Assembly (NCBI RefSeq): GCF_003970915.1 | Contig: NZ_RXOF01000014.1 | Coordinates: 62,001 to 126,000 of the forward strand | Direction: 5' to 3' | Source: Hymenobacter gummosus | Lineage (GTDB): Bacteria > Bacteroidota > Bacteroidia > Cytophagales > Hymenobacteraceae | DNA length: 64,000 nt | Shown here: piece after piece, positions 26,349 through 34,232 of the stretch | Numbering within the stretch: the stretch's first letter is position 1 | Layout of the letters: the number at the start of each line of letters is the position of its first letter | Made by a program: the position numbers and the translations under genes | The notes under the pieces: generated by a model | Seen by the model: only the letters and a program-made list of their open reading frames with translations | Told to the model about the DNA's origin: nothing | Database searches by the model: none

Positions 26349-27923
26349 ATGCACAACAACTACTTTTTCCTGCGCCTGCTGGCTCCGGCCCTGGCGCGCC
26401 ACCTGGCCGGCTACCGCGTGGCGGCCTGTTTCTCGCAGGAAAAAGACGAGCTGGTCGTGGGGCTGACCAGCGGCGCGGCGGAGTTCTGGCTGAAGGCCCA
26501 CCTGGCCGGCACCCAGCCCCTGCTAAGCGTGTCCGACAGCTTCCACCGGGCCCGGCAGAACTCGGTGGACCTGCTGCCCGGGCTGCTGGGCCAGGAGGTG
26601 ACGCGCGTAACCGTGACGCCCAACGACCGGGTGCTGCAATTGCATTTTCGCAGCGGGGCGGCGCTGTGGCTGAAGCTGTTCGGTCCGCACGCCAACGCCG
26701 TTTTCTACCCCGCCGACGGCAGTCCGACCCAGCTGTTTCAGCAACGCTTCACCGCCGACGCGGCCCTGCGCGAAGCCGTTACCCGCCCCGACCCCACGCC
26801 CGCCGAAGTAGCCGCCCACCCCGACCCGGCCCGCCTCTACCCCACCCTGGGCGAAGTGCCCCGCCACTGGCTGCGGCAGCGCGGCTACGAGGCGGCCGCG
26901 CCGCCTGCGCGCGTCGAGCTGCTGCAGGAGCTACTTGCGTTGCTGGCCCAGCCGCCGGCCCTGTACATCATCAGCTTGGGCGGCCGCACCCGCCTGAGTT
27001 TGCTGCCGGTGGGCGAAGTGGAGCAAACCCTGCCGCCCGACCCGGTAGCCGCCCTGCGCGCCTTCGTGCCGCTGCTATTGGGCCGCGGCGCCTACGAGGC
27101 GGAGCTGCGGCAGCTGCGCCAGAGCCTGGAGAAGCGCGCCGACGAGGCCGCTACCAGCGCCAGCATGGCCCGCCGCCGCCTGCACGAGTTGGAGCACGAA
27201 GCCAGCTACCGCCAGACGGCCGACCTCATCATGGCCAACCTGCACCAGATTCCGGCCGGCGCGGCCCAGGTGGAGCTGCTCGACTTCTACCAGGACGATA
27301 AGCCGCGCCTCGTCAAGCTCAAGCCCACCGAAACGCCCCAGCGCACGGCCCAGAATCTTTACCGCAAGGCCAAAAACCAGCAGATTGAGCAGCGCCAGCT
27401 GCAGGAGCGCGCCGACCGCCGCGAAACCGAGGCCCTCTGGTGCCTGGAGCGGCTGGAAGAGCTGCCCACCCTGCCCGACCTGCGCCAGCTGCGCGCCTGG
27501 CGCAAGCAGCACGGCCTCGACCCGGCCCTGCAAGCCAAAGCCGCGGCCACCGAGCTGCCCTTCAAGGTATTCGAGGATTCGGGCTTTACCATCCTGGTCG
27601 GCCGCAATGCCCAGAACAACGACCTGCTAACCCAGCGCTACGCCCACAAGGACGACCTGTGGCTGCACGCCAAGGACGTGAGCGGCTCGCACGTGGTGGT
27701 GCGGCAGCGGCCGGGGCACGCGGTGCCCGCGCCCGTGGTGGAGCGCGCCGCCCAGCTGGCCGCCTGGTACTCGCGCCGCCAGAACGACTCGCTCTGCCCG
27801 GTCACCGTCACGCCCAAGAAGTTTGTGCGCAAGCCCAAGGGCGCGGCCCCTGGCCAGGTGGTGGTGGAGCGCGAGAAGGTGGTGCTGGTGGTGCCCGCCA
27901 ACCCGTTTGAGCGGGCGGGCTAA
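26349..27923 (+). CDS. NFACT-family protein (RqcH-like)
   Basis: The 524-residue protein has the NFACT layout. It has an N-terminal fold (MHNNYFFLRLLAPALARHL), a central coiled coil (about 255-380), and a C-terminal NFACT-R domain with DDLWLHAKDVSGSHVVVRQR and PKKFVRKPKG. In bacteria RqcH binds stalled large ribosomal subunits and adds alanine tails to stalled chains. This copy is somewhat shorter than Bacillus RqcH and its N-terminal domain is divergent, so full activity is uncertain. Its presence near an RNA-repair island is suggestive only. Confidence 0.85.
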   Translation: MHNNYFFLRLLAPALARHLAGYRVAACFSQEKDELVVGLTSGAAEFWLKAHLAGTQPLLSVSDSFHRARQNSVDLLPGLLGQEVTRVTVTPNDRVLQLHFRSGAALWLKLFGPHANAVFYPADGSPTQLFQQRFTADAALREAVTRPDPTPAEVAAHPDPARLYPTLGEVPRHWLRQRGYEAAAPPARVELLQELLALLAQPPALYIISLGGRTRLSLLPVGEVEQTLPPDPVAALRAFVPLLLGRGAYEAELRQLRQSLEKRADEAATSASMARRRLHELEHEASYRQTADLIMANLHQIPAGAAQVELLDFYQDDKPRLVKLKPTETPQRTAQNLYRKAKNQQIEQRQLQERADRRETEALWCLERLEELPTLPDLRQLRAWRKQHGLDPALQAKAAATELPFKVFEDSGFTILVGRNAQNNDLLTQRYAHKDDLWLHAKDVSGSHVVVRQRPGHAVPAPVVERAAQLAAWYSRRQNDSLCPVTVTPKKFVRKPKGAAPGQVVVEREKVVLVVPANPFERAG

Positions 27924-27932
27924 CGCAGCATG

Positions 27933-28178
27933 GGCTGGCGCCGGTTTAGCCGCGCAGCGGCGTAACCGGTGCCCACTATAAAGCAGGCTTTCAGCCTGCG
28001 GGTATAGCCCCCGGACAAGCATTCGACTACATTATGCGCTGCAAAAGGGCACTCTAAGCCTTCTGCGAGTAGCCCCGAACGAGTATCCGACCGAATGCAA
28101 CAACGTCCGGCGCAGGCTGGAAGCCTGCGTTATTTCCGGCACCGGTTACGCCGCTGTGCGGCTAAACCGGCGCCAGCC
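27933..28178. repeat. Long inverted-repeat element (41-bp arms)
   Basis: 27933-27973 and 28138-28178 are reverse complements at 40 of 41 positions (ends GGCTGGCGCCGGTTTAGCCG). A second pair inside (GCAGGCT...AGCCTGC) lies next to each arm. No coding frame inside. Confidence 0.75.
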
Positions 28179-28208
28179 GTGCGCTTTCATCCGGCAGGGC
28201 CAAACGAC

Positions 28209-28241
28209 AGCGGCCGGCTCCTGATGCAGGAGCCGGCCGCT
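28209..28241 (-). terminator. Strong hairpin downstream of tRNA-Leu
   Basis: A 13-base perfect stem, AGCGGCCGGCTCC with GGAGCCGGCCGCT, has a seven-base loop. It lies ten bases beyond the tRNA 3' end on the minus strand and probably ends its transcript. Confidence 0.65.
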
Positions 28242-28250
28242 GGGCTGGTG

Positions 28251-28332
28251 TGCGCACAGGGAGAGTCGAACTCCCACACCCGAAGGCACCACCCCCTCAA
28301 GATGGCGTGTCTACCAATTTCACCATGTGCGC
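28251..28332 (-). tRNA. tRNA-Leu (anticodon GAG)
   Basis: On the minus strand the acceptor stem GCGCACA/TGTGCGC closes a full class II tRNA. The D-arm is TGGTGAAATTGGTAGACACGC, split by its loop. The anticodon stem is CCATC/GGTGG with loop TTGAGGG (anticodon GAG). A long variable arm GTGCCTTCGGGTGT follows, and the T-arm has loop TTCGACT. The discriminator is A and CCA is not encoded. It is an ordinary, unpermuted tRNA and a useful contrast to the permuted Leu-like unit at 47434-47594. Confidence 0.95.
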
Positions 28333-28563
28333 AGAACACGAAAACGACGCTGTTGAGGGCGTCCGCTCCGCCGTCGAGGGCGGCGAAGTGGCGACAAAAG
28401 TAGTAGATGCCCCGCGGCGTTGCAAGCCCGGAGGCGGCTTTTCTGCATTTCGGAGCGTAGCGCCAAGGCTATCAGGCATAAAAAATAGTGCGGCCGCCAA
28501 ATTCATGGCTTGTTCACGCCCGTGGCGCTTAGCTTGCCGCCAGTCTTACTCTGCTCCTCGCCC

Positions 28564-29046
28564 ATGACGTCCCACGACGCTTTTCAGGAAATCGGCACCA
28601 AGCATTCCGGCTCCTTCTTTCAGCGCTTTGCCCAGCGCATCACCCAGTGGTCGGGCTCGACGGCGGCGTTTCTGCTGGCTTTCGGCACGGTGCTGGCCTG
28701 GGCTGTTACGGGGCCGCTGTTTCACTACTCCGAGGACTGGCAGCTGGTCATCAACACCGGCACCACCATTGTGACCTTCCTGATGGTGTTTCTGATTCAG
28801 CGTGGGCAAAACAAGGATTCCCTGGTGCTGCACCTCAAGCTCAACGAGCTGATTGCCGCCACCAAGGGCGCCAGCAACCGCCTCATCAACGCCCAGGACT
28901 TCACCGAGGAGGAAATTGCGCTGTTGCACCAGTTCTACTGCCTGCTGGCCGAAAAAGCGCGGAAAGACAACAACCTGGGCCGCACCCATACGGTGGAAGA
29001 AGCCGAGGAAAACCACGCCGGGAAGCTGGAGCACCAGCGCCGCTAG
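28564..29046 (+). CDS. Low-affinity iron permease family protein
   Basis: A 160-residue protein with two membrane helices (about 33-52 and 62-80: NTGTTIVTFLMVFLIQRGQN). The flanking segments FAQRITQWSGSTAAF and QNKDSLVLHLKLNELI are typical of the low-affinity iron permease family. It is followed by a terminator and then Dps and VIT1/CCC1-like genes, an apparent iron group. Transport activity in bacteria is not well proven for this family. Confidence 0.8.
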   Translation: MTSHDAFQEIGTKHSGSFFQRFAQRITQWSGSTAAFLLAFGTVLAWAVTGPLFHYSEDWQLVINTGTTIVTFLMVFLIQRGQNKDSLVLHLKLNELIAATKGASNRLINAQDFTEEEIALLHQFYCLLAEKARKDNNLGRTHTVEEAEENHAGKLEHQRR

Positions 29047-29142
29047 GTTGGCCTGTCGTGTCGAGCGGCGCAGGACCTCCCGCCCAGCCACAAAGGGCTG
29101 GCCCGGATGTCGCCCGTTGTTCGCCATGACAGCTGAAACGCC

Positions 29143-29180
29143 AACGCGGCGGCCTTCCGGACTTGGAAGGCCGCCGCGTT
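29143..29180. terminator. Bidirectional terminator
   Basis: AACGCGGCGGCCTTCC and GGAAGGCCGCCGCGTT form a perfect 16-base stem with a six-base loop, between the convergent permease-like and Dps genes. Confidence 0.85.
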
Positions 29181-29207
29181 GCGGTTTGGAATAAGGATGC
29201 GGGCCGC

Positions 29208-29957
29208 TTAGTCGGCGCGGGCCAGGGGCGTGTCGACCACGTGCTCCGACACGAACCACACCTGCATTTCGTTGGTGCGCATCACGTCGCTCACGATGAG
29301 GTCGTTGGTGCCGTCGTCGCCCGAGTCATCGGCCCGCTTGGCGTAGTCGTGGCAGTTTTTGAGCATGATCTGGTGGGCTTCCAGCAGGCGCGACACCTGT
29401 ACGGGCGCTTCTTCGCGGTCCTTGGGCGGGCGCGGAATCGAGGTCAGTTCGGCCACGTCGGCGGCCATGGCTACGGCCACCCCACCCAGAATCTGAATGC
29501 GCTCGGCGATGGTATCGACCAGTTCGCTCTGCTCCTCGTAGTGCTTGTCGTAGAGCAGGTGCAGCTGGTAGAACGTGGGGCCGACGACCTGCCAGTGGTG
29601 TTTTTTGTACATGTCGCGCAGCGAGATGGTGTCGGCCAGCAGCTGGTTGAGCATGGTCACGCTTTCCTGGCGCACCTGCTCGGTCAGGCCGATGGGCAGG
29701 CGCTGCGACACGGTGCCGTATTTCTGCAGCGGAGCCGGGGCATTCTTCTGCTGGTTCAGGATGGGCTGCACCTGGGGTTCGTTGCGGTCGACGGGGCGCA
29801 CGGGGGCGTCGATGTCGGCGGCCTGGGGGGCTTTGGCGGTGTCGGCGCGGCCGTTGTTGCCGGCAGCGGCTTTTTTGGCGGCGGCTACGCGCGGGGCGGG
29901 GGCAGCGGGAGCTTTCGAGGCGGGAGCCTTTTTAGCGGGGGTGGCTTTGGTTGCCAT
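29208..29957 (-). CDS. Dps-family ferritin-like protein with lysine-rich tail
   Basis: A 249-residue protein. Residues 1-50 are lysine/alanine/proline-rich (ATPAKKAPASKAPAAPAP), a histone-like tail likely to bind DNA. The core (about 85-249) is a Dps four-helix bundle with the ferroxidase ligands in MYKKHHWQVVGPTFYQLH and LYDKHYEEQSELVDTIAER. Dps dodecamers oxidise and store iron and protect DNA. The long basic tail is larger than in E. coli Dps but common in GC-rich bacteria. Confidence 0.93.
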   Translation of the reverse strand: MATKATPAKKAPASKAPAAPAPRVAAAKKAAAGNNGRADTAKAPQAADIDAPVRPVDRNEPQVQPILNQQKNAPAPLQKYGTVSQRLPIGLTEQVRQESVTMLNQLLADTISLRDMYKKHHWQVVGPTFYQLHLLYDKHYEEQSELVDTIAERIQILGGVAVAMAADVAELTSIPRPPKDREEAPVQVSRLLEAHQIMLKNCHDYAKRADDSGDDGTNDLIVSDVMRTNEMQVWFVSEHVVDTPLARAD

Positions 29958-30125
29958 GAGGATGGTATCTGGGTACGGAAATGTTGAGAGCAGGCCGCGG
30001 CACGGCCGGTAAGGCGCCGCAGCAGCGCCCCACTGCCCGGCAATACGCCAAGGCGCGGCGCGGGGTTGAGGCCGGCCCGTATATTTAGCCGCCCGGTGGC
30101 GGCTGCCGGGCCGTTTTTTCGCGCT

Positions 30126-30830
30126 ATGCTGGCTCCCACTCACCCCCACCCCGAAGAGCACCTGAGCAGTTCGGCCCTGTTGCAGGACATCGTCATTGGC
30201 TTGTCCGACGGCCTCACGGTGCCTTTTGCGCTGGCGGCCGGCCTGAGCGGGGCGGTGCGGTCTTCGGGGTTGGTGATTACGGCGGGCCTGGCCGAAATCG
30301 TGGCAGGCTCCATTGCCATGGGCCTGGGCGGCTACCTGGCCGGCCGCACCGAGCTGGACCACTACGCCGCCGAGCTGCGCCGCGAGTACCGGGAGGTAGA
30401 CGAGGTACCCGAGGTAGAGCGGGCCGAAGTGCAGGAGCTGCTGGCCGATATGGGCCTCTCGCCGGCCACCCAGGCGCAGGCCATGCGCGAGCTGACCGCC
30501 GACCGGGACCAGTGGGTAAAATTCATGATGAAGTACGAGCTGGGCCTGGAGCAGCCCGACCCGCGCCGGGCCCGCAACTCGGCCGCCACCATCGGGCTAG
30601 CTTACGCGGTGGGCGGCCTCATTCCGCTCAGCGCCTACTTCGTCACGGCCACGCCCGCCGAGGGACTGGTCTGGTCGGCCGTTATTACGCTGCTGTGCCT
30701 GCTGGTTTTCGGCTACTTCAAGAGCCGCCTGACCGGGCAGCCGCCGGTGCTGGGCGCCCTGAAAATGGCCGGCATCGGGGCGCTGGCCGCCGGCGCGGCC
30801 TTCGGCGTGGCCCGGCTGGTGGGCGGCTGA
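30126..30830 (+). CDS. VIT1/CCC1-family iron/manganese transporter
   Basis: The 234-residue membrane protein has the family motif DIVIGLSDGLTVPFALAAGL in the first helix and EIVAGSIAMGLGGYLA in the second. A cytosolic helical metal-binding region (about 75-140) and three C-terminal helices follow. It moves iron or manganese out of the cytosol or into storage. It is divergent from Dps and belongs to the same iron group. Confidence 0.92.
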   Translation: MLAPTHPHPEEHLSSSALLQDIVIGLSDGLTVPFALAAGLSGAVRSSGLVITAGLAEIVAGSIAMGLGGYLAGRTELDHYAAELRREYREVDEVPEVERAEVQELLADMGLSPATQAQAMRELTADRDQWVKFMMKYELGLEQPDPRRARNSAATIGLAYAVGGLIPLSAYFVTATPAEGLVWSAVITLLCLLVFGYFKSRLTGQPPVLGALKMAGIGALAAGAAFGVARLVGG

Positions 30831-31004
30831 TGCGTGTTTCCGTGTTGGTTGTTCAGTTCCCGGCGGCGGTTTTTCGTACGCACAGACCGGGCAATCCGCG
30901 GGGCGGGTCCGCTTTGGCCTGATGGAGCCGAACGGGGCGACCGATTAAGCCCGTAGCGGCCCGACCCCGACGAGCAACGAACAACCAGCAACGAAACACG
31001 AACA

Positions 31005-31532
31005 ATGCCTTTTCCCAATTTCGGCGACGACAAATCGGTGGTGAACCGCCTGCTGTCCACCCTGCCCCAGGTGGGCCGCCTGGAGTGGATTGGGGTGCGG
31101 CCCAAGCGCCGGGAGCCGCTGCGGGCGCTGCCCGAGGTGGAGGTACTCCCCGATGCCCACCTGGCCGGCGACCATGCCCGCATCAAACCCGGGGGCAAGC
31201 GGCAGGTCACCCTGATTCAGCACGAGCACCTGGCGGCGGTAGCAGGCTTTCTGGGCTTGCCCGAGCCGGTGGCACCCGGCCGGCTGCGGCGCAACCTGGT
31301 GGTGAGCGGCCTGAACCTGCTGGCCCTGAAAAACCGCCGCATCCGCCTCGGCGACGAAGTGGTGCTGGAAATTACCGGCGAGTGTCACCCCTGCTCCCGC
31401 ATGGAAGACGAGCTGGGCCCCGGCGGCTACAACGCCATGCGCGGCCACGGCGGCCTGACGGCCCGCATCGTGCAGGGCGGCCGCATCCGGGTGGGCGACG
31501 CGGTACGGGTGGAATCGTCGGGCGAAGCCTAG
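31005..31532 (+). CDS. MOSC-domain protein
   Basis: A 175-residue MOSC domain. The conserved cysteine lies in GECHPCSRMEDELGPGGYNA, followed by RGHGGLTARI. MOSC domains carry sulfur or bind the molybdenum cofactor and act on reducible substrates. No N-terminal beta-barrel is fused. It is a single gene with its own terminator. Confidence 0.9.
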   Translation: MPFPNFGDDKSVVNRLLSTLPQVGRLEWIGVRPKRREPLRALPEVEVLPDAHLAGDHARIKPGGKRQVTLIQHEHLAAVAGFLGLPEPVAPGRLRRNLVVSGLNLLALKNRRIRLGDEVVLEITGECHPCSRMEDELGPGGYNAMRGHGGLTARIVQGGRIRVGDAVRVESSGEA

Positions 31533-31545
31533 CCCTGGCAAGCAC

Positions 31546-31579
31546 AACGGCCCCGGCAGCTGAAGTTGCCGGGGCCGTT
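31546..31579. terminator. Terminator after the MOSC gene
   Basis: AACGGCCCCGGCA / TGCCGGGGCCGTT form a perfect 13-base stem with an eight-base loop, between convergent genes. Confidence 0.8.
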
Positions 31580-31601
31580 CGTCATCGAAGAGAATAGGGG
31601 G

Positions 31602-33242
31602 TTACTGCTTAACCACCCGCACCGTCTGCTGCCAGGGGCCAGCTTCCAGCGTCAGGAAGTAGCTGCCCGCGGCCACGCGCTGTAGATCGAGTTCCAGCGC
31701 CTGCGGGCCGGCGGCCTGCCGGGCTCCCCCGACTGTGGCAACCGTGCGGCCCAGCTGGTCGCGCAGCAGCGCCTGGGGCGTGGCGGCGGCGGGCAGGGTG
31801 TAGCGCAGGTGCAGCGGCCCACCAGTGGGCACGGGCGCGGCCAGCAGCTGCAGGGCCAGCTCCGACCGGCGCAGGGCCGTGGGGCGGGCGGCGGTGTAGC
31901 GCGTTAGGCGCATGTCCATGCCATTGCTCGTGTTTCCGACGCCCTCCCAGGCCAGCAGCTGGTCATTGGGCAGAGTGCTGAGCGTGCGCACGATGCTGCC
32001 CGTGCCGGCAACATATAAGCCGGCCGGATAGCCAGTTACCGTCGCGAAAGAAGCATCCAGCACCCCGGCCGGGGAGTAGCGGGCCAGCATTCGCTGCTGC
32101 CCAAAGGAGCCCCCAACCACAATGCTGCCGTCGCTCTGCAAGGTTACGGCCGCAAAGCCCCCGCCCAGGCTGGTGCGGATGCTGGCGGCCACGGCCGTGT
32201 TAAACGCCGCGTCGGGACTGCCGTCGGCGTTGAGCCGGAACAGGGCCGGGTTTTCGCCGGCGTTACCGCCGCTGACCTGGCCGTTGTCGACGCAGCCCGC
32301 CGCCAGAATCTTGCCATCGGGCTGTAGGGCCAGGCTGTGGATGGCCGTGTTCCGCGGCGAGTTTTGCTGCCCCGGAATGGTGCTATAGCCCGTAATGGGC
32401 ACCTCACCGTTCGTGCCAAAGCCCGTATCGGGGGTACCGTCGGCGTTGTAGCGGGCTAGGCGGGCGCTGGTGATGGGAATACCACCCGCATTGCCGAACC
32501 CCGTGGTTGTCACCAGGATCTTGCCGTCGGGCTGCACTAGCAGGTCGCGAAACATCCCGTTGTAGGCGTAGCCCATGTAGCTGTTCGTGCCCGAGCTGAC
32601 GAACGTGTTGTCGGGCTGGCCGTTGGCCAGCAGCCGCACCAGCCGCGTCGGGTAGTTGCGGTCGTAGCTGGCTGCGGCCAGCAGCTTGCCGTTGGGCAGC
32701 ACTACCACCCGGGCCAGCTCGGAAGGGCCAGTACCCGAGCTGCCGTAGGCCAGGCCATTGGTACCAAAACTGGTGTCGAGGACGCCCTGGGGGCTGTAGC
32801 GGGCCGCCGCCCACACGTTGCCTACACCGCCCGGCACGCCGCCCACCACCACGATTTGGCCGTTGGGCTGTAGGGCCAGGCCGCTGGCGTTACCGGCCGG
32901 AAACGTACTGGTGACGCTGCCGCCCGTGCCGAAACCGGTATCGGGGGTACCGTCGGCGAGGTAGCGGCGCAGCGTCCAGCGGTTGGCATCGGCGGCGCAC
33001 ACCAGCACCTTGCCGTCGGGCTGTACCAGTGCCTGGCCCATCACCGACCACACGGGGCTGCCCGCCGAAATGGAGGAAAAGTTGAAGCGCGGGCCCGTCA
33101 GGCCGGTAGTTACCGTGCCGGCCGTGCCAAAGTTGGCGTCGGGGCCAACCTGCTGGGCCAGGGCCAGCGGAGCGAGACTCGTTAGCAGTACCGCGGTCAG
33201 TCTAGCACGCAGCGTCGGAGCGAGGGTAAAATTTCTCAGCAT
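31602..33242 (-). CDS. Secreted delta-60-repeat protein with T9SS sorting domain
   Basis: A 546-residue protein with a signal peptide (about residues 1-29). About seven delta-60 repeats follow, with the pattern LxxDGKILVxG...RLNADGTPDTGFGTNG, such as LALQPDGKILAAGCVDNG. The C-terminus (about 465-546) is a type IX secretion sorting domain ending VVKQ. The repeats are likely propeller blades of a surface-exposed protein. The ATG at 33242 begins the signal peptide. Confidence 0.85.
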   Translation of the reverse strand: MLRNFTLAPTLRARLTAVLLTSLAPLALAQQVGPDANFGTAGTVTTGLTGPRFNFSSISAGSPVWSVMGQALVQPDGKVLVCAADANRWTLRRYLADGTPDTGFGTGGSVTSTFPAGNASGLALQPNGQIVVVGGVPGGVGNVWAAARYSPQGVLDTSFGTNGLAYGSSGTGPSELARVVVLPNGKLLAAASYDRNYPTRLVRLLANGQPDNTFVSSGTNSYMGYAYNGMFRDLLVQPDGKILVTTTGFGNAGGIPITSARLARYNADGTPDTGFGTNGEVPITGYSTIPGQQNSPRNTAIHSLALQPDGKILAAGCVDNGQVSGGNAGENPALFRLNADGSPDAAFNTAVAASIRTSLGGGFAAVTLQSDGSIVVGGSFGQQRMLARYSPAGVLDASFATVTGYPAGLYVAGTGSIVRTLSTLPNDQLLAWEGVGNTSNGMDMRLTRYTAARPTALRRSELALQLLAAPVPTGGPLHLRYTLPAAATPQALLRDQLGRTVATVGGARQAAGPQALELDLQRVAAGSYFLTLEAGPWQQTVRVVKQ

Positions 33243-33354
33243 GCAATAAGTGGATAAAAGTGGAGCTGGGCAGAATCCTTCGTGAATCACGATAGGCCGC
33301 CAAAAACTACATGATTTCCCACAGAAATATCCTAGCAATAGCCCTAAAGGCCCG

Positions 33355-34155
33355 CTAATCCTGCTGCGAAGGCAGGCTTTCGGGCCGCGCGGCGTTGGCC
33401 CGGTGGGCCAGACGGTAGCTCACGGCCAGCACCACGTTGTTTTTGGCGGAGGTGTTCTGCGGAATGAACTGGCCCTGCCGGAACGCGGGCAGGTTGTAGT
33501 TGGCTTGGTCGATCCAGCCGGCCTGGGCGGTCAGGTGCTTGTTGAACTGGTAGCCCACGCCGGCGTAGAAGCGGTTACGCTCAAATACCGGCCCCCGCAG
33601 GTTCAGGAATATTTCGTCGTACACCGAGAGAAACACCGTTTTGGGGCCGATGGTCTTGGCGTTCAAGGGCATAAAGGCGTTGAGGCGGTAGCGCAGCCGG
33701 TTGCGGGTGCTGGTGCTGTCGTCGCGGTAGCTGAACCAGCGCTGCTCGGCGCGGTAGCGGTGCTCCAGCTTCAGGCGGCTGGAGTACTGCGTCAGCACCA
33801 CCTGGGCCCACAGGCGGGCTTCCACGTTCAGCGGGCCGGCCGACAGGTCGCGGTAGTCGCTGGTAGCGTAGCGGCCGCCGCCCAGCAGCGCGGTAAAGTT
33901 CTTGTCGATGTCGTAGCTCAGGCCGGCCTTCAGCTCGTGGTAGAAGTACTGGCGAAACAGCGCGTTGGTGCGCACCTGCACTTCGGCAAAGCCGCCCCAG
34001 CGCTTCTCGGGGCTGCCCGGCAGCTGCACCGTACCGATAAACCAGCTGCCCCAGGGCTGGGCGGGGTTGAGGGGCGTTTGGGCCCGGGCGGCCGGGGCCA
34101 GAAGCAACAGCAGGCCCAGCAGGCTGCCCGGGGCAAGTACAAATCGGTGGCGCAT
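33355..34155 (-). CDS. DUF2490 outer-membrane protein
   Basis: The 266-residue protein has a signal peptide (ending AARAQ) and a DUF2490 barrel. Features are WFIGTVQLPGSPEKRWGGFA, RLKLEHRYRAEQRW and RNRLRYRLN, with alternating strands to the C-terminus. The function of the family is unknown. The ATG at 34155 is chosen because it starts the signal peptide. Confidence 0.75.
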   Translation of the reverse strand: MRHRFVLAPGSLLGLLLLLAPAARAQTPLNPAQPWGSWFIGTVQLPGSPEKRWGGFAEVQVRTNALFRQYFYHELKAGLSYDIDKNFTALLGGGRYATSDYRDLSAGPLNVEARLWAQVVLTQYSSRLKLEHRYRAEQRWFSYRDDSTSTRNRLRYRLNAFMPLNAKTIGPKTVFLSVYDEIFLNLRGPVFERNRFYAGVGYQFNKHLTAQAGWIDQANYNLPAFRQGQFIPQNTSAKNNVVLAVSYRLAHRANAARPESLPSQQD

Positions 34156-34232
34156 GTCGGGCGGCAAAGGTAGCGGCTGGCGGCCGTAGCGACGCACCCG
34201 CCCGGGCGCGGCCGGCCTTCCCCCGGTTTTGC

